A stretch of 64,000 nt of DNA, from the NCBI RefSeq assembly GCF_023091745.1, contig NC_068933.1:21022001-21086000 (forward strand), written 5' to 3'. The notes under the pieces are model-generated. The model made no database searches. It saw only the letters and a program-made list of their open reading frames with translations, and was not told where the DNA came from. This DNA is from Budorcas taxicolor (Eukaryota; Chordata; Mammalia; Artiodactyla; Bovidae). Shown here in pieces: positions 31,744 through 43,439 of the stretch. Every line of letters starts with the position of its first letter. The stretch's first letter is position 1. The position numbers and the translations under genes are program-made.

Positions 31744-32120
31744 GTTCAGTATCTCAGTTGTGTCCCACTCATTGTGATCCCATGGACCACAGCATGCCAG
31801 GCTTCCCTGTCCATCACCAACTCCTGGAGCTTGCTCAAACTCAAACTCATGTCCATAGAGTCAGTGAATCCATCCAACCATCTCATCATCTGTCTTCCCT
31901 TCTCCTCCTGCCTTCAGTCTCTCCCAGCATCAGGGTCTTTTCCAATGAGTCAGTTCTTCGCATCAGGTGGCCGAAGTATTGGAGTTTCAGCTTCAGCATC
32001 AGTCCTTCCAATGGATATTCAGGACTGATTTCCTTTAGGATTGACTGATTTGATATCCTTGCAGTCAACGGGACTCTCAGGAGTCTTCTCCAACACCACA
32101 GTTCAAAAGCATCAACTCCT
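31744..32120 (-). mobile_element. BovB LINE, 3' end fragment
   Basis: The plus strand runs from gttcagtatctcagttgtgt through the C-terminal coding block to gtcttctccaacaccacagt and tcaaaagcatcaact. On the minus strand a 91-codon frame (32161-31886) contains FELWCWRRLLRVP and [13 protein letters not shown] of ORF2. Confidence 0.93.
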
Positions 32121-33149
32121 ATTAGTTCTTTGCATTTATTGCTTTGCATTTTTTCATGCATATATATTCCTAGACTGGAAACTTTTTGAGAGGAGGAACT
32201 TTTGTACTGCTATTTCTTGTTCATATGTGCATCACACCAAACTTTGTACCATATGTATTCAACACATATTTGTAAAATTTTGGAATAAACAGTCTAAAAT
32301 ATTATGACTGCTATCTCTTAAAGCAAAGAATAAAACCAGAGGAAAACTGACTGTAGTTTTAAAATATACAAAATCCAAACTGTCTTTCTTGATATTTAGT
32401 GTATCAAATCATTATGGAACAGCTAAGATAATGCGACAGCTCAATCTTTATCAGTTGCATTTCTCTCTCTTATAATTAAATCATTGCAATGCCTGACAAT
32501 TTTTCAAAGCATTTTAAATCTTTTTTTGCCATATCTTTTATCATGAGACAGAAAATGCTTTATCCTTTCTCACAGTTACCTTCCGAGTCTTTGTTCATTG
32601 AGATAAGACAGAAGGATATCTTTACACAGGGAAGTCAAAGGAAATATTTGGGAAAAGGGAAATGTATCACCATTCTGTATTAGGATGCCCAGATGAAATT
32701 TCACTGCAATGTACTTTTAATGTTTATTTTTAATTTAAACTCTTTAGTATTAGCCCCAAACTGGCAATGAACTCTTAAATTTACTGAGTTTACTCTCATT
32801 ACACCCATTCCTTTCCCACTATTTCTCATTCCTTCTCATTGCCTCTTGGTGCCAAATTTTTAAAGCTTTATTTTCTGACATCAAATCTTTTGATTCCTAA
32901 GTGTTCCCCTTCTCTGTGTATTAATAGTGTGCTTTGATAGTCCTGTGACGTTAATGACAGCTTTGTGAATAAACATTTCACATGTAGCAGTAGTTGGAGC
33001 AATATAACCTGAATTAAGTTATTTGTAAAGACCTAGAACTTTTAGGACTCTGGCAGATGAGATGGTTTTGTTTGGAAAACAGTATAATCTGAATTGGAAA
33101 AGTCTATTTAAAAAAGTCTATCAAAAAGTACCTTTTGTTGACATTCTTG
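32121..33149. other. Unique DNA, 1.0 kb
   Basis: No recognisable repeat or gene. Confidence 0.5.
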
Positions 33150-33346
33150 TGTTCCCCAGTCGCTCAGTGGGTAAAGAATTGCAGTGCCTCCAATGCAGGA
33201 GATACAGAAGATGTGAGTTCACTCCCTGGGTTGGGAAGATCTCCTGGAGAAGGCAATGACAACCCACTCCAGCTTTATTGCCTGGGAAATGCCATGGTGG
33301 GCTGCAGTCCATGGGGTTGCAAAGTCACACATGGTTGAGCCATTGA
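33150..33346 (+). mobile_element. Bov-tA SINE
   Basis: Head (gttccccagtcgctcagtgg, gtaaagaattg), a B-box-like stretch (gttcactccctgggttggga), body (gacaacccactccagcttta) and shortened tail (gggttgcaaagtcacacat) are present. Confidence 0.9.
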
Positions 33347-33861
33347 GCAGAGCAGAGCACAGCTCAAAAGCCTATCCAGGTAAGAAGACCACTTCTCCTT
33401 ACAACAGGGTATACAAGCCATGCGTGGATTTCTAACAGGTAACCAAGGGAGCTGACAGTGAACCACCAGAGCCCCAAGAGTGTTCAGTGATGAACACTCA
33501 GGGACTGTTGTTGCCTAGCTGACTCATTGTGCTTCTTTGTAACTGATTCCGTTTCTTTTTCTTCATCATGAAATAGTACAGGCTTTCTCTTTTGTTCACT
33601 GAGTCTGAAAATCTCATAACTGTCTATCTAATGGAATGGATACCTGAAGAGACTTTGTTTTCAAGTGTTATAAAATGCCACAGTTTTCCAGCTATACAGA
33701 GTTTAAATAATTGGCTAAGTAATGTTGCTAAGAGCTTTCTCCTGTTTCACTAACATTGGCAGGTTTTCACACCTTCCTCTCCTTCTTTACCTGAATTAAG
33801 ATAGTTTCCTACTGAGAATGGAAGAGAAAGAGCACAGTCTTATTTGACAGTACAACTTAGC
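33347..33861. other. Unique DNA
   Basis: Nothing recognised. Confidence 0.5.
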
Positions 33862-34047
33862 CATCAGCCAACACTCACCAGGAGCATCCACTAAAAATAC
33901 CCCAGCTGCCCTCCCCTGCCTGCCCCACCCCTGACCCCCACTGCCGGCATCTGAAATAAAGCAAACTTTCCCTTCCACCAATCTGGCCTGTTCATTGGCT
34001 TTTGTGTGGCACGCAGCTCGACTCCACATCTTTTGGTAACAGTTATT
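33862..34047 (+). mobile_element. LTR fragment of an endogenous retrovirus (probable)
   Basis: A polyadenylation-type signal (tctgaaataaagcaaacttt) is followed by a C-rich stretch and tggcttttgtgtggcacgca, ending in ttttggtaacag. This resembles the R-U5 end of gammaretrovirus-like LTRs. The LTR start and any gag/pol/env are absent, so this would be a truncated solo LTR. Confidence 0.5.
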
Positions 34048-34689
34048 TGCCTGTCCCTCCACTCGAGTCAAAATTAGAGCTTATGTTTTTCTTGTCCAGA
34101 TGCAAGCACCACACCTGGATATCTTCAATGTTTAATGAATAGATAGTTCTTGGTAGTATTTTTGCTTTAGTGTTACTTCATAAAATACCACTCCCTTTGA
34201 TCTGTATAGCATATAATTCAGAACTCCTTTTTTGTCTTAAGAACTTGAAGTGGACAATGAATGCAGAATTATTAAAAAAGAAAGGGGGATGAATGATAAT
34301 TGGGCAATTCCATGACTGTGGATTGTACTCTACATCCTGTATAGAAGAGTGTGCTCCTCACAAGTCACATAAGAGGCATCAGTTCTTCCTAGTGTTCAGA
34401 AACCTTGAAAGTCACACAAGTCTTCTTATGGGCCAGATGAAATCTTCTTAATGAAATTTAATTCTGTTTCTTGGTTCATTCCTCAAGGGTAATTGATAGT
34501 AGCTTAGTCTCATCAATCAATTAACAAATCAGCAAGTACTCTTTATTGAGTTCTTACTACACAGTCACCACTATAATTACAAAATTGGGAAACCTAAGAT
34601 GTATAAAACATCATGATTTTCCCTTTGCAGTTTCAATTATCTTATGAGATACTCCCTGGAAAAATCATTCATTCAGACCCCATCATTGA
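34048..34689. other. Unique DNA
   Basis: Nothing recognised. Confidence 0.5.
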
Positions 34690-34854
34690 AGACCCCATGG
34701 ACTTAAGTACTCCAGGCTTCCCTGTCCATGACCAACGCCCAGAGCTTGGTCAGACTCATGTCCATTGAATTGGTGCTGCCATTCAACCATCTCATCCTCT
34801 GTTGTCCCCTTCTCCTTCTGCCCTCAATCTTTCCCAGCATCAGGGTCTTTTCTG
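34690..34854 (-). mobile_element. BovB LINE, 3' fragment lacking its tail repeats
   Basis: The plus strand reads gaccccatggacttaagtac, then tccattgaattggtgctgcc, then cagcatcagggtcttttctg. It then gives way abruptly to a TA microsatellite. Confidence 0.85.
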
Positions 34855-34875
34855 ATATATATATATATATATATA
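34855..34875. repeat. (TA)n microsatellite
   Basis: About ten TA units abut the internal end of the BovB fragment. Confidence 0.9.
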
Positions 34876-35111
34876 GGCATAGACACAGAAAGACACGAAA
34901 AGTCTGGCCACTAATGGAATTAATCTGCCACAAAAGAGCAGCTAAGTCTTGAGAGGTGGGTTCCAAGTCAAAGTGACCAGAATGCTTATGTTAAATATTT
35001 TTCAAACCTTTGCACTTTGAATGCAGGAGGTATGGGAGGCTAAGGTGATTCTATTTAAACAGATGATGATCTGGTAAATATGACTGCAAAATTACTAGTT
35101 GCACATGAACA

Positions 35112-35222
35112 CCTGGAGAAGGAAATGGCAACCCACTCCAGTATACTTGCCTGGAAAATCCCACGGACAGGGGAGTCCGTGGGGTTGCAAAAGAGTCGAA
35201 CATGACTTCACAACTAAACAAC
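35112..35222 (+). mobile_element. Bov-A SINE monomer
   Basis: Body (cctggagaaggaaatggcaa, cccactccagtatacttgcc) and tail (aaaagagtcgaacatgactt, cacaactaaacaac) are present without the tRNA head. Confidence 0.9.
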
Positions 35223-35463
35223 AATCCTTAAAACAAGTGAGTTCTCCGGGCAAAGACAGAGACTGTAGGAATACGAAGAACCCACCTGTATCACAGTTCT
35301 GTTTTGAAGGTTCATGTCTATAGTTTAGCAATAAAAACACTTCTCTGCTCCCGCAACTGCCTTTCTATGGTTCTTTTCGAAAGAGCAATTTTCCATTATC
35401 GTACCTAGTTGAGGGTCATCATGCCTAAAAGACCTGGAGTTATTGACATTTTTCGAGTTACTT

Positions 35464-35888
35464 ACTGTTGAATTATGTCCTCCAAAAAGATATATATTTC
35501 AGAATGCTCTCTTATTGGAAATAGTGTCAATGTAGATGTGATTACTTAAGATGAGATTATGCCAGAGTAGGTATGGTAGACCCTTATTTCAGTATAACTA
35601 AGGTACTTATGTGAAGAGGAGAGAGAAAGACAGAGAGAGAATGCCCTGTAAAGGCACAGAGAAACACAGAGAGACGATGCCCACGAGATGACAGAGGCAG
35701 AGATTGGAGTCAAGGAACGCCAAGGATTGCTAATAACAGCCCGAAGCCAGGAGAGGGGGTGGAAGAGATTCTCCCTTTGGGTTCTCAGGAGGAACCAATC
35801 CTGCTGAAACTTTGATTTCAGACACCTAGCCTCTAGAACTGTGAGGGAATACATCTCTACTGTTTTAAGCCATCTGATTTGTGGAAGT
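35464..35888 (+). mobile_element. MaLR-like LTR (MLT1/MST type)
   Basis: It opens with ctgttgaattatgtcctcca, continues through a polymorphic GA-rich middle, and ends with tttcagacacctagcctcta, gaactgtgaggga and tactgttttaagccatctga. That order is the hallmark of a mammalian MaLR LTR. It is old and has no internal retroviral part. Confidence 0.75.
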
Positions 35889-36000
35889 GACTTTGGAAGG
35901 GGGTCATGGGTAGGGTTAGCCCTAGGAGAGCTGTCCTGGGCAAGTTACCAGTGCCCAAAGCTCTCCAGAACTAGAAATCCCACTTGTGACCAGCTCTCTA

Positions 36001-36210
36001 GGGTTATCCAGATGACACAGAAGACGGTAAAGAGTCTGCCTGCAATGCAGGAGACCTGGGTTCAATCCCTGAGTCAGGAAGATGCCCTGGAGAAAGAAAT
36101 GGCAACCCACTCCAGTATTCTTGCCTGGAGAATCCCACAGACAAGGGAGCCTGGCAGGTTACAGTTCATGGGGTCACAAAGAGTCAGACATGAATGAGCA
36201 ACTGAACAAC
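36001..36210 (+). mobile_element. Bov-tA SINE
   Basis: Head (gacggtaaagagtctgcctg), B-box-like gggttcaatccc, body (ggcaacccactccagtattc) and tail (gagtcagacatgaatgagca) are complete. Confidence 0.93.
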
Positions 36211-36818
36211 TATTCTAGGCATGGCATAGCTTTAAAAAAAAAATCTCAAAACTCACATCTTATTTAGACCATTCTCCTAGGATTACTGGAGTCAATGGCT
36301 GTGCACCAAGAGAGTGCCAAGCCCAGTGATTCCTGTGTCACTGGCCCATCCAAGTTTTCCTGTGACATTTTTGGTTACTATTCTGGCTTAGCAAATTTAA
36401 CCTCTGAGTACCCTTGTAGGGCTGCTTGCTAACTCTCCATCTAAATAATTTTACCTCTCTGAGGCTTCAAGCAAGTTCCATGTCCTCCAGCATCCCCTCA
36501 AGCAGCACAGGTACTTTAGGACGCTGGTGTTCTCTAACCCCTTCAGCCTTTGTTACAAGGACTCCAGGAGAGCCTGCTGGCCCATCCTCTTTTCTGATTG
36601 TCATCTGGGATTAGGATTCATGTTTTACAACTGCTGGAAGTGGTCACTTCTTTTTATATCCCCCAGGTACCTAGCATATGGTAAGGAGCATCCCGGTGCT
36701 TTTCACCTACTGATTAACTGATTCTTGACCTTTTCATCAGGAAAGCCGTTGTCATAAATCCATGAAGAAAATTCTTCAGAGCTTTATTGCTGGTGGTGGT
36801 GGTGATGAGGGTTGGTTG
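36211..36818. other. Unique DNA
   Basis: A possible MIR trace (ttacctctctgaggcttcaa) occurs near 36,450. A GGT triplet run lies at 36,791-36,801. No gene is seen. Confidence 0.45.
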
Positions 36819-37000
36819 GGGCTTCCCTAGTGGCTCAGTGGTAAAGAATCTGCAACACAGGAGACTCGGTTTGATTCCTGGGTCAGGAAGGTCCCCTGAA
36901 GGAGGGCATGGCAACTCACTCCAATATTCTTGCCTGGAGAATCCCATGGACAGAGGAGCCTTGCAGGTTACAGTCCATGGGGTCACAAAGACTCAGTTGG
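36819..37000 (+). mobile_element. Bov-tA SINE
   Basis: Head (ggggcttccctagtggctca, gtggtaaagaatctg), body (ggcaactcactccaatattc) and tail (gtcacaaagactcagttgg) are present, with a small internal deletion in the head. Confidence 0.92.
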
Positions 37001-38230
37001 TCACATCCCAGCCGTTGACTGAAGAGTCTTGGAACAAAGTCCATTAGAGTCTCTTCTCAGTGACATTTGAGAGATACTGGATTCTAACTGGTAAATGGGA
37101 GATGGAATATATTGGGGAACTGGCCTAGAAGGCATTTTACATAGTATAAGTACTAACTCCTTGTTACCCTTGTAAAGCTCAGAGACAGAAAGGAGTGGGA
37201 GTGAATGGAGGTTTCAGGTAAGGGGAGATAGAGGTCTGGAGAAAACAGTTCCCCTTTGTTCCAGGAGAAGCCTCTGAGTGAACAGAAGCAGTAGAGGGGC
37301 CCCTAGGAGGGAAGGAGGTCAACCAGCAGGAAGATATCAAAAGGTAAAGTCAGATGTGGGAAAACCAACTTTGGCAGTTTCTTAAGGCTGATCTCTGGTG
37401 GGAGAATTGGGTTGTTTCTTTCTCCATTTTCATCTGACAGGTGGGTGTGTTCATTTGGATTTCTGCTTCATTTGTGAAAGCTTTTACATTATAGAAAATA
37501 TATTACAAATACTTAAAAGAAATTGTTTTTAGAAGAGCCCAGGGAGCTTTTCACAGAAACGATTAAAAACATCTCCAGCTTTGATCCACTCCTTTGCACT
37601 GTTTTGGTTTTAAATCAGACACTCGAGTCCTCTATAAAAATAGCCAGCAAATTTAACAGATATATATTTTAAAGTGTAAGTGTTCTTAAATTATATGTAG
37701 GATAAATCAAGATTAGCTTCTTCATTTTTAAGAAATAAACTCCTATAAATTGTGAATATATTTTGATTTGGAATAACTAAATGATTTTTAAGCAAATCAG
37801 AGTATTTTCATGCCAACATGAAACTTTACTATAAAAAGTACTTGTTAGTGCCAATGTTTTTCTTCATGTTTAAATATGAAGGAACATCACATCTTTGAAA
37901 CAGCAGGTAACCCCTGAAGCACTGACACTTCTTGACAAGGAACACATCCAGTCATTTCAGGTTTGGAAATAATCTCACCAGGTTAAGGGCTCTGGAATTG
38001 AAGGTCTCTGATTTAAAGGGATTTTCGTGTTTGCCTATGTCTCTGTTTTAAACAGAAACTGTGTCTTGAAACAAAATTGCTGAAGCAAGATAGAGAATCT
38101 GCCACTTGTAAGATAAGAGGCTCTAAATCCTTAGAAGAGCTATGGTAACAGGCTGTTTGACATTCAATCATTTCATTCTGATGATGTCCAGTTACCTGGT
38201 AACCACCTGTTGATTTAAAAAATATTCACA
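37001..38230. other. Unique DNA, 1.2 kb
   Basis: No repeat family or coding frame is recognised. Confidence 0.5.
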
Positions 38231-38600
38231 ACTCCACAGTTGTGATTTGTGTTTTATTCAGTGGGAAGTTTAGGACTTCAAGACAGGAGACAGCATTTCA
38301 AGTCACCCAGGGAGAACTGCTCCAAGGAGGCCAGGGGAGGAGCCAGGTTATATAGAAATTTTACAACAAAGGACAGGTAGTCTGAACATCAATTATTGTT
38401 AATTGAAGAAAACCAGATACCGCAAGTTAAGGAATTCAGCACTTTTCTCTGTGTGGGAAGCAGCAAGAGTCTGGGCTCGTTGAGATCATTCCTTTCAGGT
38501 GCATCTCAACAATTCTGGACTAGTATTCTGTTTTCTCACATCTTCAGCTCCCTTGGGGCTCATGTAGGGAGTGGCTGATCTAATAGCTGTTGGGTGGTAG
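38231..38600. repeat. Unresolved old interspersed repeat, possibly LTR-derived
   Basis: Segments such as agaactgctccaaggaggcc, ggaggagccaggttatatag and agtctgggctcgttgagatc read like a diverged mammalian repeat. I cannot name the family. Confidence 0.3.
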
Positions 38601-38734
38601 GTATTCTTCTCCTTCCTGAGTGCCCTTAGGGCTCACCAGCTCACATTGGAGGGCTACAGTTACTGATGACTGTGACATCCTTGTTTATTGATGTGACAGG
38701 GAATACTCCATTTCTCACACCTTAACTATTTTCC

Positions 38735-39010
38735 CGGAGAAGGCAATGGCACCCCAATCCAGTTCTCTTGCCTGGAAAATCCCATTGATGGAGGAGCCTG
38801 GTAGGCAGCAGTCCATGGGGTCACGAACAGTCGGACATGATTGAGCAGCTTCACTTTCACTTTTCACTTTCATGCATTGGAGAAGGAAATGGCAACCCAC
38901 TCCAGTGTTCTTGTCTGGAGAATCCCAGGGACGGGGGAGCCTGCTGGGCTGCCGTCTATGGGGTCGCACAGAGTCGGACATGACTGAAGTGACTTAGCAG
39001 CAGCAGCAAG
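38735..39010 (+). mobile_element. BOV-A2 dimeric SINE with target-site duplication
   Basis: Two Bov-A monomers lie head to tail: 38735-38868 (ggagaaggcaatggcacccc ... gtcggacatgattgagcag) and 38879-39010 (ggagaaggaaatggcaaccc ... gtcggacatgactgaagtga). A short ttcacttttcactttc linker joins them, and a (GCA)n end closes the second. tattttcc flanks the element at 38727-38734 and 39011-39018. Confidence 0.95.
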
Positions 39011-39018
39011 TATTTTCC

Positions 39019-40260
39019 AAGATGTTCCAAGAAATTAGAAAATAACACTGAACATTTCTTCTATGGCAATACTCAACCTTCAGCCAAGAGATTAAAGAAA
39101 TCTTATTTGAAGACCTACCCCTAGAAGACCTCTTTAGCAGTCCAAGCCTAAAAATATCGTGTAGGAGATCACCACGAAAATTAATGTGCCTTGTTTTAGA
39201 AATTATATAAGAGGATGCAAATGTTTACTAGACCAAGAGATCCGAGAGATAGATTTCTTTTCAGCAACTTTAGCCCCTTTGTTAATATTAAACTGCACAT
39301 GCTAAGTGGGCAGTCCATTTCCTTCTAAAGGAAGACAGCCCACCAGAAAAACTCCCTCCTGGCTATTTTGTACGCCTAATACAATGCTCTCTGTTTTCTT
39401 GACATTTGCTTTTGACACCTCAACCAGTTTCTTTTCTTGTTTAGGATCCCCGTGGAGTCAATCTGAAGGAGAGGAAGGACGCATCTAGTGGTTAGGTGGT
39501 GGCCAATAAGGATGACCTACATTCCTGCTCCTGATGGCTGGGCTTATAAACCTGGAGCGAGTCTGCGTAGGTCATGGCGAAGAGTATAAGACACAGGACT
39601 TGTCTACAAGAAAAGAATTTTCAAGAGGCTTTGGAAATAGTTTCTCCTACTGAAATGAAGGAGCTCTCTCTGAAGGAAAGAAAAGGAAAAGCTTTAGAAA
39701 TAAAGCCTAAAACTCCCTCCTGTGTGTTTAGATTCTTAAGTCTGCAGGTAAACAAGCCAGCGGGGAGTGTCTACACACGAGGTGAGGAGGGAGGCAAGCA
39801 GGGGAAGATTACCACTCATTACGCCACTTGACATTAATTAAAGATCTTTTTAAATAAATAAGGTGTCAGATTACTTTTCCACTGAAGTAATATTTACATT
39901 AATTATGCCAAATGCTGAAACTGTTTGCTATATCCAAATCATCCACACTGGTAATCACTTCATGTGTTTTGGAGACCAACAGGCTAGGTGAGTGGAGGAT
40001 GCTAGCCTGCTTTACTTCGCGCATGTGAAATTCAGAAGCCCTGCTTGAGAGAGCTAGTCTTTCGTTTCCACACCTGCTACGGCTCCTGTTTCTTTCTCCC
40101 CCGTGGAATCATTAGTGAGCACAATTCCACTAGAGCACACTGGGGTGAGGACTCAGGCCTTCTATACTCTCAGCTTGTGGCCTGGAATGTTATTTCCTGG
40201 GGCCGAGACTCTGACCAAGGGCTGATGGTTTACATAAATTGCAGGTGACTCTGGCAGTTT
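39019..40260. other. Mostly unique DNA containing an unassigned small frame
   Basis: No named repeat is recognised over 1.2 kb. A plus-strand frame of 85 codons (39574-39831) starts 30 bp after a TATA-like ttataaac (39544-39551). It has no recognisable domain, and a possible splice donor (cag/gtaaac) lies inside it near 39,745. It may be chance or part of an unknown transcript. Confidence 0.35.
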
Positions 40261-40267
40261 CTTTCCT

Positions 40268-40283
40268 TTTTTTTTTTTTTTTT
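40268..40283. repeat. Poly(T) tract
   Basis: An uninterrupted T run with no recognisable element attached. Confidence 0.8.
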
Positions 40284-40419
40284 AATTGGTCTCCTGTACC
40301 TATGGATTTGCAATGCTTCTAATTTTGCACCTGGGAAGATGGCAGTGGATATCATTCCCTAGAACCCATATTCCTCACCACCTCCTCTGTCCAGACACAC
40401 AGACCTCCTTCCAGTCACC

Positions 40420-40585
40420 TTAGTCTTTCTCCCTGCAGATGTTTGCACATGCCACTTGCTAGACTGGAACGCTATTCCTTCCTCACTGAGCTTAGTTTCC
40501 TCTACCATATAGGACAGAGCACAATGGCAACTACACAGTTGCGGTATGATTATTTGACAAACTCCATTTCTCCTACTGAAGTGTA
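40420..40585 (+). mobile_element. L2 fragment (probable)
   Basis: tgcacatgccacttgctaga followed by ctggaacgctattccttcc resembles the L2 3' region read in plus orientation. Confidence 0.5.
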
Positions 40586-40590
40586 AGCCT

Positions 40591-40905
40591 CCTTGGTGCT
40601 GATGAAATTATTTGCAGGGCAGGAATAGAGAACGGACTTGCAGACACGGGGAAAGGGAAGGGAGAGGGTGGGCTGAACTGAGAGGGTAGCACTGACATGT
40701 ATGCATGACCTTGTGTGAAATAGACAGCTAGTAGGAAGCTGCTGTAGGGCACAGGGAGCTCAGCTCTGCTCTGTGATGACCGAGAGGGCTGGGAGGGAGG
40801 CTCAAGAGGGAGGGGATATATGCATATGTATAGCTGATTCACTTTGTTGTACAGCAGAAACTAGCACAACGTTGTAATGCAATTATACCCCAATTAAAAC
40901 AAACG
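40591..40905 (+). mobile_element. L1 3' UTR fragment
   Basis: It has the artiodactyl L1 3' end layout: gtgaaatagacagctagtag, agggcacagggagctcagct, gattcactttgttgtacagc and tgcaattataccccaattaa. It closely matches the arrangement at 53,286-53,665, so both are the same L1 subfamily. Confidence 0.85.
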
Positions 40906-40947
40906 AACATGAGCCTCTCAGGACACGGGTATGTCTGTTCTGCTCAG

Positions 40948-41745
40948 TTCAGTTTAGTTCAGTTCAGTCACTCAGTTATGTCCAACTCTTTGTGACCCCA
41001 AGAATCGCAGCATGCCAGGCCTCCCTGTCCATCACCATCTCCCGGAGTTTACTCAGATTCCATCGAGTCAGTGATGCCATCCAGCCATCTCATCCTCGGT
41101 AGTCCCCTTCGCCTCCTGCCCCCAATCCCTCCCAGCATTAGAGTCTTTTCCAAAGAGTCAACTCTTCACATGAGGTGGCCAAAGTACTGGAGTTTCAGCT
41201 TTAGCATCATTCCTTCCAAAGAACAACCAGGCTGATTTCCTTCAGAATGGACTGGTTGGATCTCCTTGCAGTCCAGGAGACTCGCAAGAGTCTTCTCCAA
41301 CACCACAGTTAAAAAGCATCAATTCTTTGGCGCTCAGCCTTCTTCACAGTCCAACTCTCAGATCCATACATGACCAGTGGAAAAACCATATCCTTGACTA
41401 GACGAACCTTAGTCGGCAAAGTGATGTCTCTGCTTTTGAATATGCTTTCTAGGTTGGTCATAACTTTTCTTCCAAGGAGTAAGCGTCTTTTAATTTCATG
41501 GCTGCAGTCTCCATCTGCAGTGATTTTGGAGCCCAGAAAAATAAAGTCTGACACTGTTTCCACTGTTTCCCCATCTATTTGCCATGAAGTGATGGGACCA
41601 GATGCCATGATCTTCGTTTTCTGAATGTTGAGCTTTAAGACAAGTTTTTCACTCTCCTCTTTCACTTTCATCAAGAGGCTTTTTAGTTCCTCTTCACTTT
41701 CTGCCATAGGGTGGTATCATCTGCATATCTGAGGTTATTGATATT
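40948..41745 (-). mobile_element. BovB LINE, 0.8 kb, 5'-truncated, with 14-bp duplication
   Basis: Tail repeats (ttcagtttagttcagttcag) are followed by ORF2 C-terminal sequence back to the region around the YADD box. An exact tctgttctgctcag repeat lies at 40934-40947 and 41746-41759. On the minus strand a 132-codon frame (41707-41309) begins AESEEELKSLLMKVKEESEK. A one-base loss just upstream separates it from LRYADDTTL, which lies in the next frame. It is a dead copy with clean edges. Confidence 0.96.
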
Positions 41746-42040
41746 TCTGTTCTGCTCAGGGTCTCCCATTGATCTCAGAGGGCCTGGCATAGAGAAGCAC
41801 ATGAAAAATAGGTGTGGAATAAATGAATAGATGAGTGGAGTGGATGAATGAATGAAAATAAAACCCACAAGTACTACGTCTATCCAAACTGTTCTTCTAC
41901 ATATAATGTCCTCTGGGTTTTGGTATTTTTGTTACCTTCTTCTCATCATCTGAGAGAGTTCAAATCCCAGCTCCTGCATGAAGTGATTTTTCTTTTTTAA
42001 AGGATGGTGGAGAAGAGAGGAGAGTAGTTTTACTTGTTTT

Positions 42041-42160
42041 TATTTTATTTTGGTTGCACCACATGGTATGTAGGATCTTAGTTCCCCCACCGGGGATTGA
42101 ACCCACGCCCCCTGCAGTGGAAGAATGAAGTCTTATTCACTGGACCATCCGGGAAGTGCT
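42041..42160 (-). mobile_element. CHR SINE
   Basis: The plus strand carries ttggttgcaccacatggtat, then aggatcttagttcccccacc, then ggggattgaacccacgcccc, then cactggaccatccgggaag. This is the reversed tRNA-like CHR element; the 3' tail region is short. Confidence 0.88.
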
Positions 42161-42284
42161 ATGAAATGATGTGTAACTATTCAGTCCTCACCTAATTCCT
42201 TTTTTCTTCAAATTTCATGTATCATGGCTACACACACCTTGCATTTATGGTAGGTTTTCTCCCACATCTGTGAGATTTGTCTTC

Positions 42285-42375
42285 CCTAATGGACTGTAGG
42301 TTCATGATGACACAGAAATACTTCCCACCATGCTAAGCACAGCATCTGACACATGGAAGATGCACAGATAAATCT
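42285..42375 (+). mobile_element. L2 3' end fragment
   Basis: ctaatggactgtaggttcat and catgctaagcacagcatctg, then acacatggaagatgcacaga, follow the plus-orientation L2 3' end. Confidence 0.6.
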
Positions 42376-42642
42376 GATCTAGCTGGAATCTCTGAGACTC
42401 TGTCTCTAGCTATATGAAGCCATCTATTTACGGCTACAAGGATAACTATTCCACTCTTTTTAAAAAATGGATTGGGTTGGGTTAGGGAAGAAGAATGGGG
42501 ATATAGCATGGTGAGAAAGAACTTATCTGTCTAATTCTAGTCAGGAAAACATAAAGCACACCCGTTATTTTAACAAATAACTGAATACAGGGACTTGGTT
42601 AAAAAAGTACAAAAAACTGAAAAGGGGGACCCAGAGAAAGCA

Positions 42643-42856
42643 CGCGTGCGTGCTCAGTCATGTCCGACTCTTTGTGACACCATGGACCGTAGCCCGTCAG
42701 GTTCTTCTGCCCATGAAATTTTCCAGACAAGAATACTGGAGGCAGTGCCATTTCCTACTCCAGGAAATCTTTCCAATTCATGGACCAAACTCCTGTCTCT
42801 TGTATCTCTTGCATTGGCAGGTGGGTTCTTTACCACTGAGCCACCTGGGAAGCCCA
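42643..42856 (-). mobile_element. Bov-tA SINE
   Basis: The reversed tail (tgctcagtcatgtccgactc), body (gacaagaatactggaggcag) and head (ttaccactgagccacctggg, aagccc) are complete. gaaagca is repeated at 42636-42642 and 42860-42866, a plausible short duplication. Confidence 0.93.
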
Positions 42857-42866
42857 AGCGAAAGCA

Positions 42867-43439
42867 TAGAGATAGCAAACATAGGCAACAATCACCATCT
42901 TCAGGGTTGGAAACAAAGAGAGAAGGTGAGACCATTAGGATTTAGAAGCTTGGAGAGGGTACTCTGTGGGGCAGGGACTCAGAGTATGCAGCTCAGCTGG
43001 TGCTGGTTCCCCAGACAGGTCACAAGGAGGCTTGTTCTGGGTGAGAAAAAGGTTGAAACTGGCACCAACTACTCCTGGAACAGCCAGCTGCTGCTGAGGC
43101 AACACTGATAAGAACAGAGAGCATCCATCAGGTTTCCTCTCCCTCGGCCTGCCTTCCAGTCTCATCCCAATGGCAGAAATTAACAGGTGAAAAAGGAAGC
43201 ACGTGCCTGTGTCCCAGCTCCAATATCACAGAACAGAGTATAGATGGGGAGGCTTAGAGTTGGAAGACAAGAGCTTCAAAACTGACCCAGGAGGCGAGAG
43301 GAAGAATGACAACTCCTGTTACAGTAAATTGCCAGCAGTGCAAATATTTGGCAAGACATATGTAACACAGTAATTTTTATTTAAAAGATAATTCAGGATT
43401 TTTTTAAAATGACCGTTTTATTAGCTAGTTTTAAAATAG
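42867..43439. other. Unique DNA
   Basis: Nothing recognised. Confidence 0.5.

Noticed and set aside
33862..34047. A possible complete endogenous retrovirus around the LTR-like end
   Set aside because: No gag, pol or env reading and no second LTR can be found nearby; only an R-U5-like piece is supportable.
37001..38230. Promoter or enhancer motifs such as the TATA-like ctataaaaatag near 37,633
   Set aside because: Such short AT-rich motifs are frequent by chance in this composition and no exon or CpG-rich context accompanies them.
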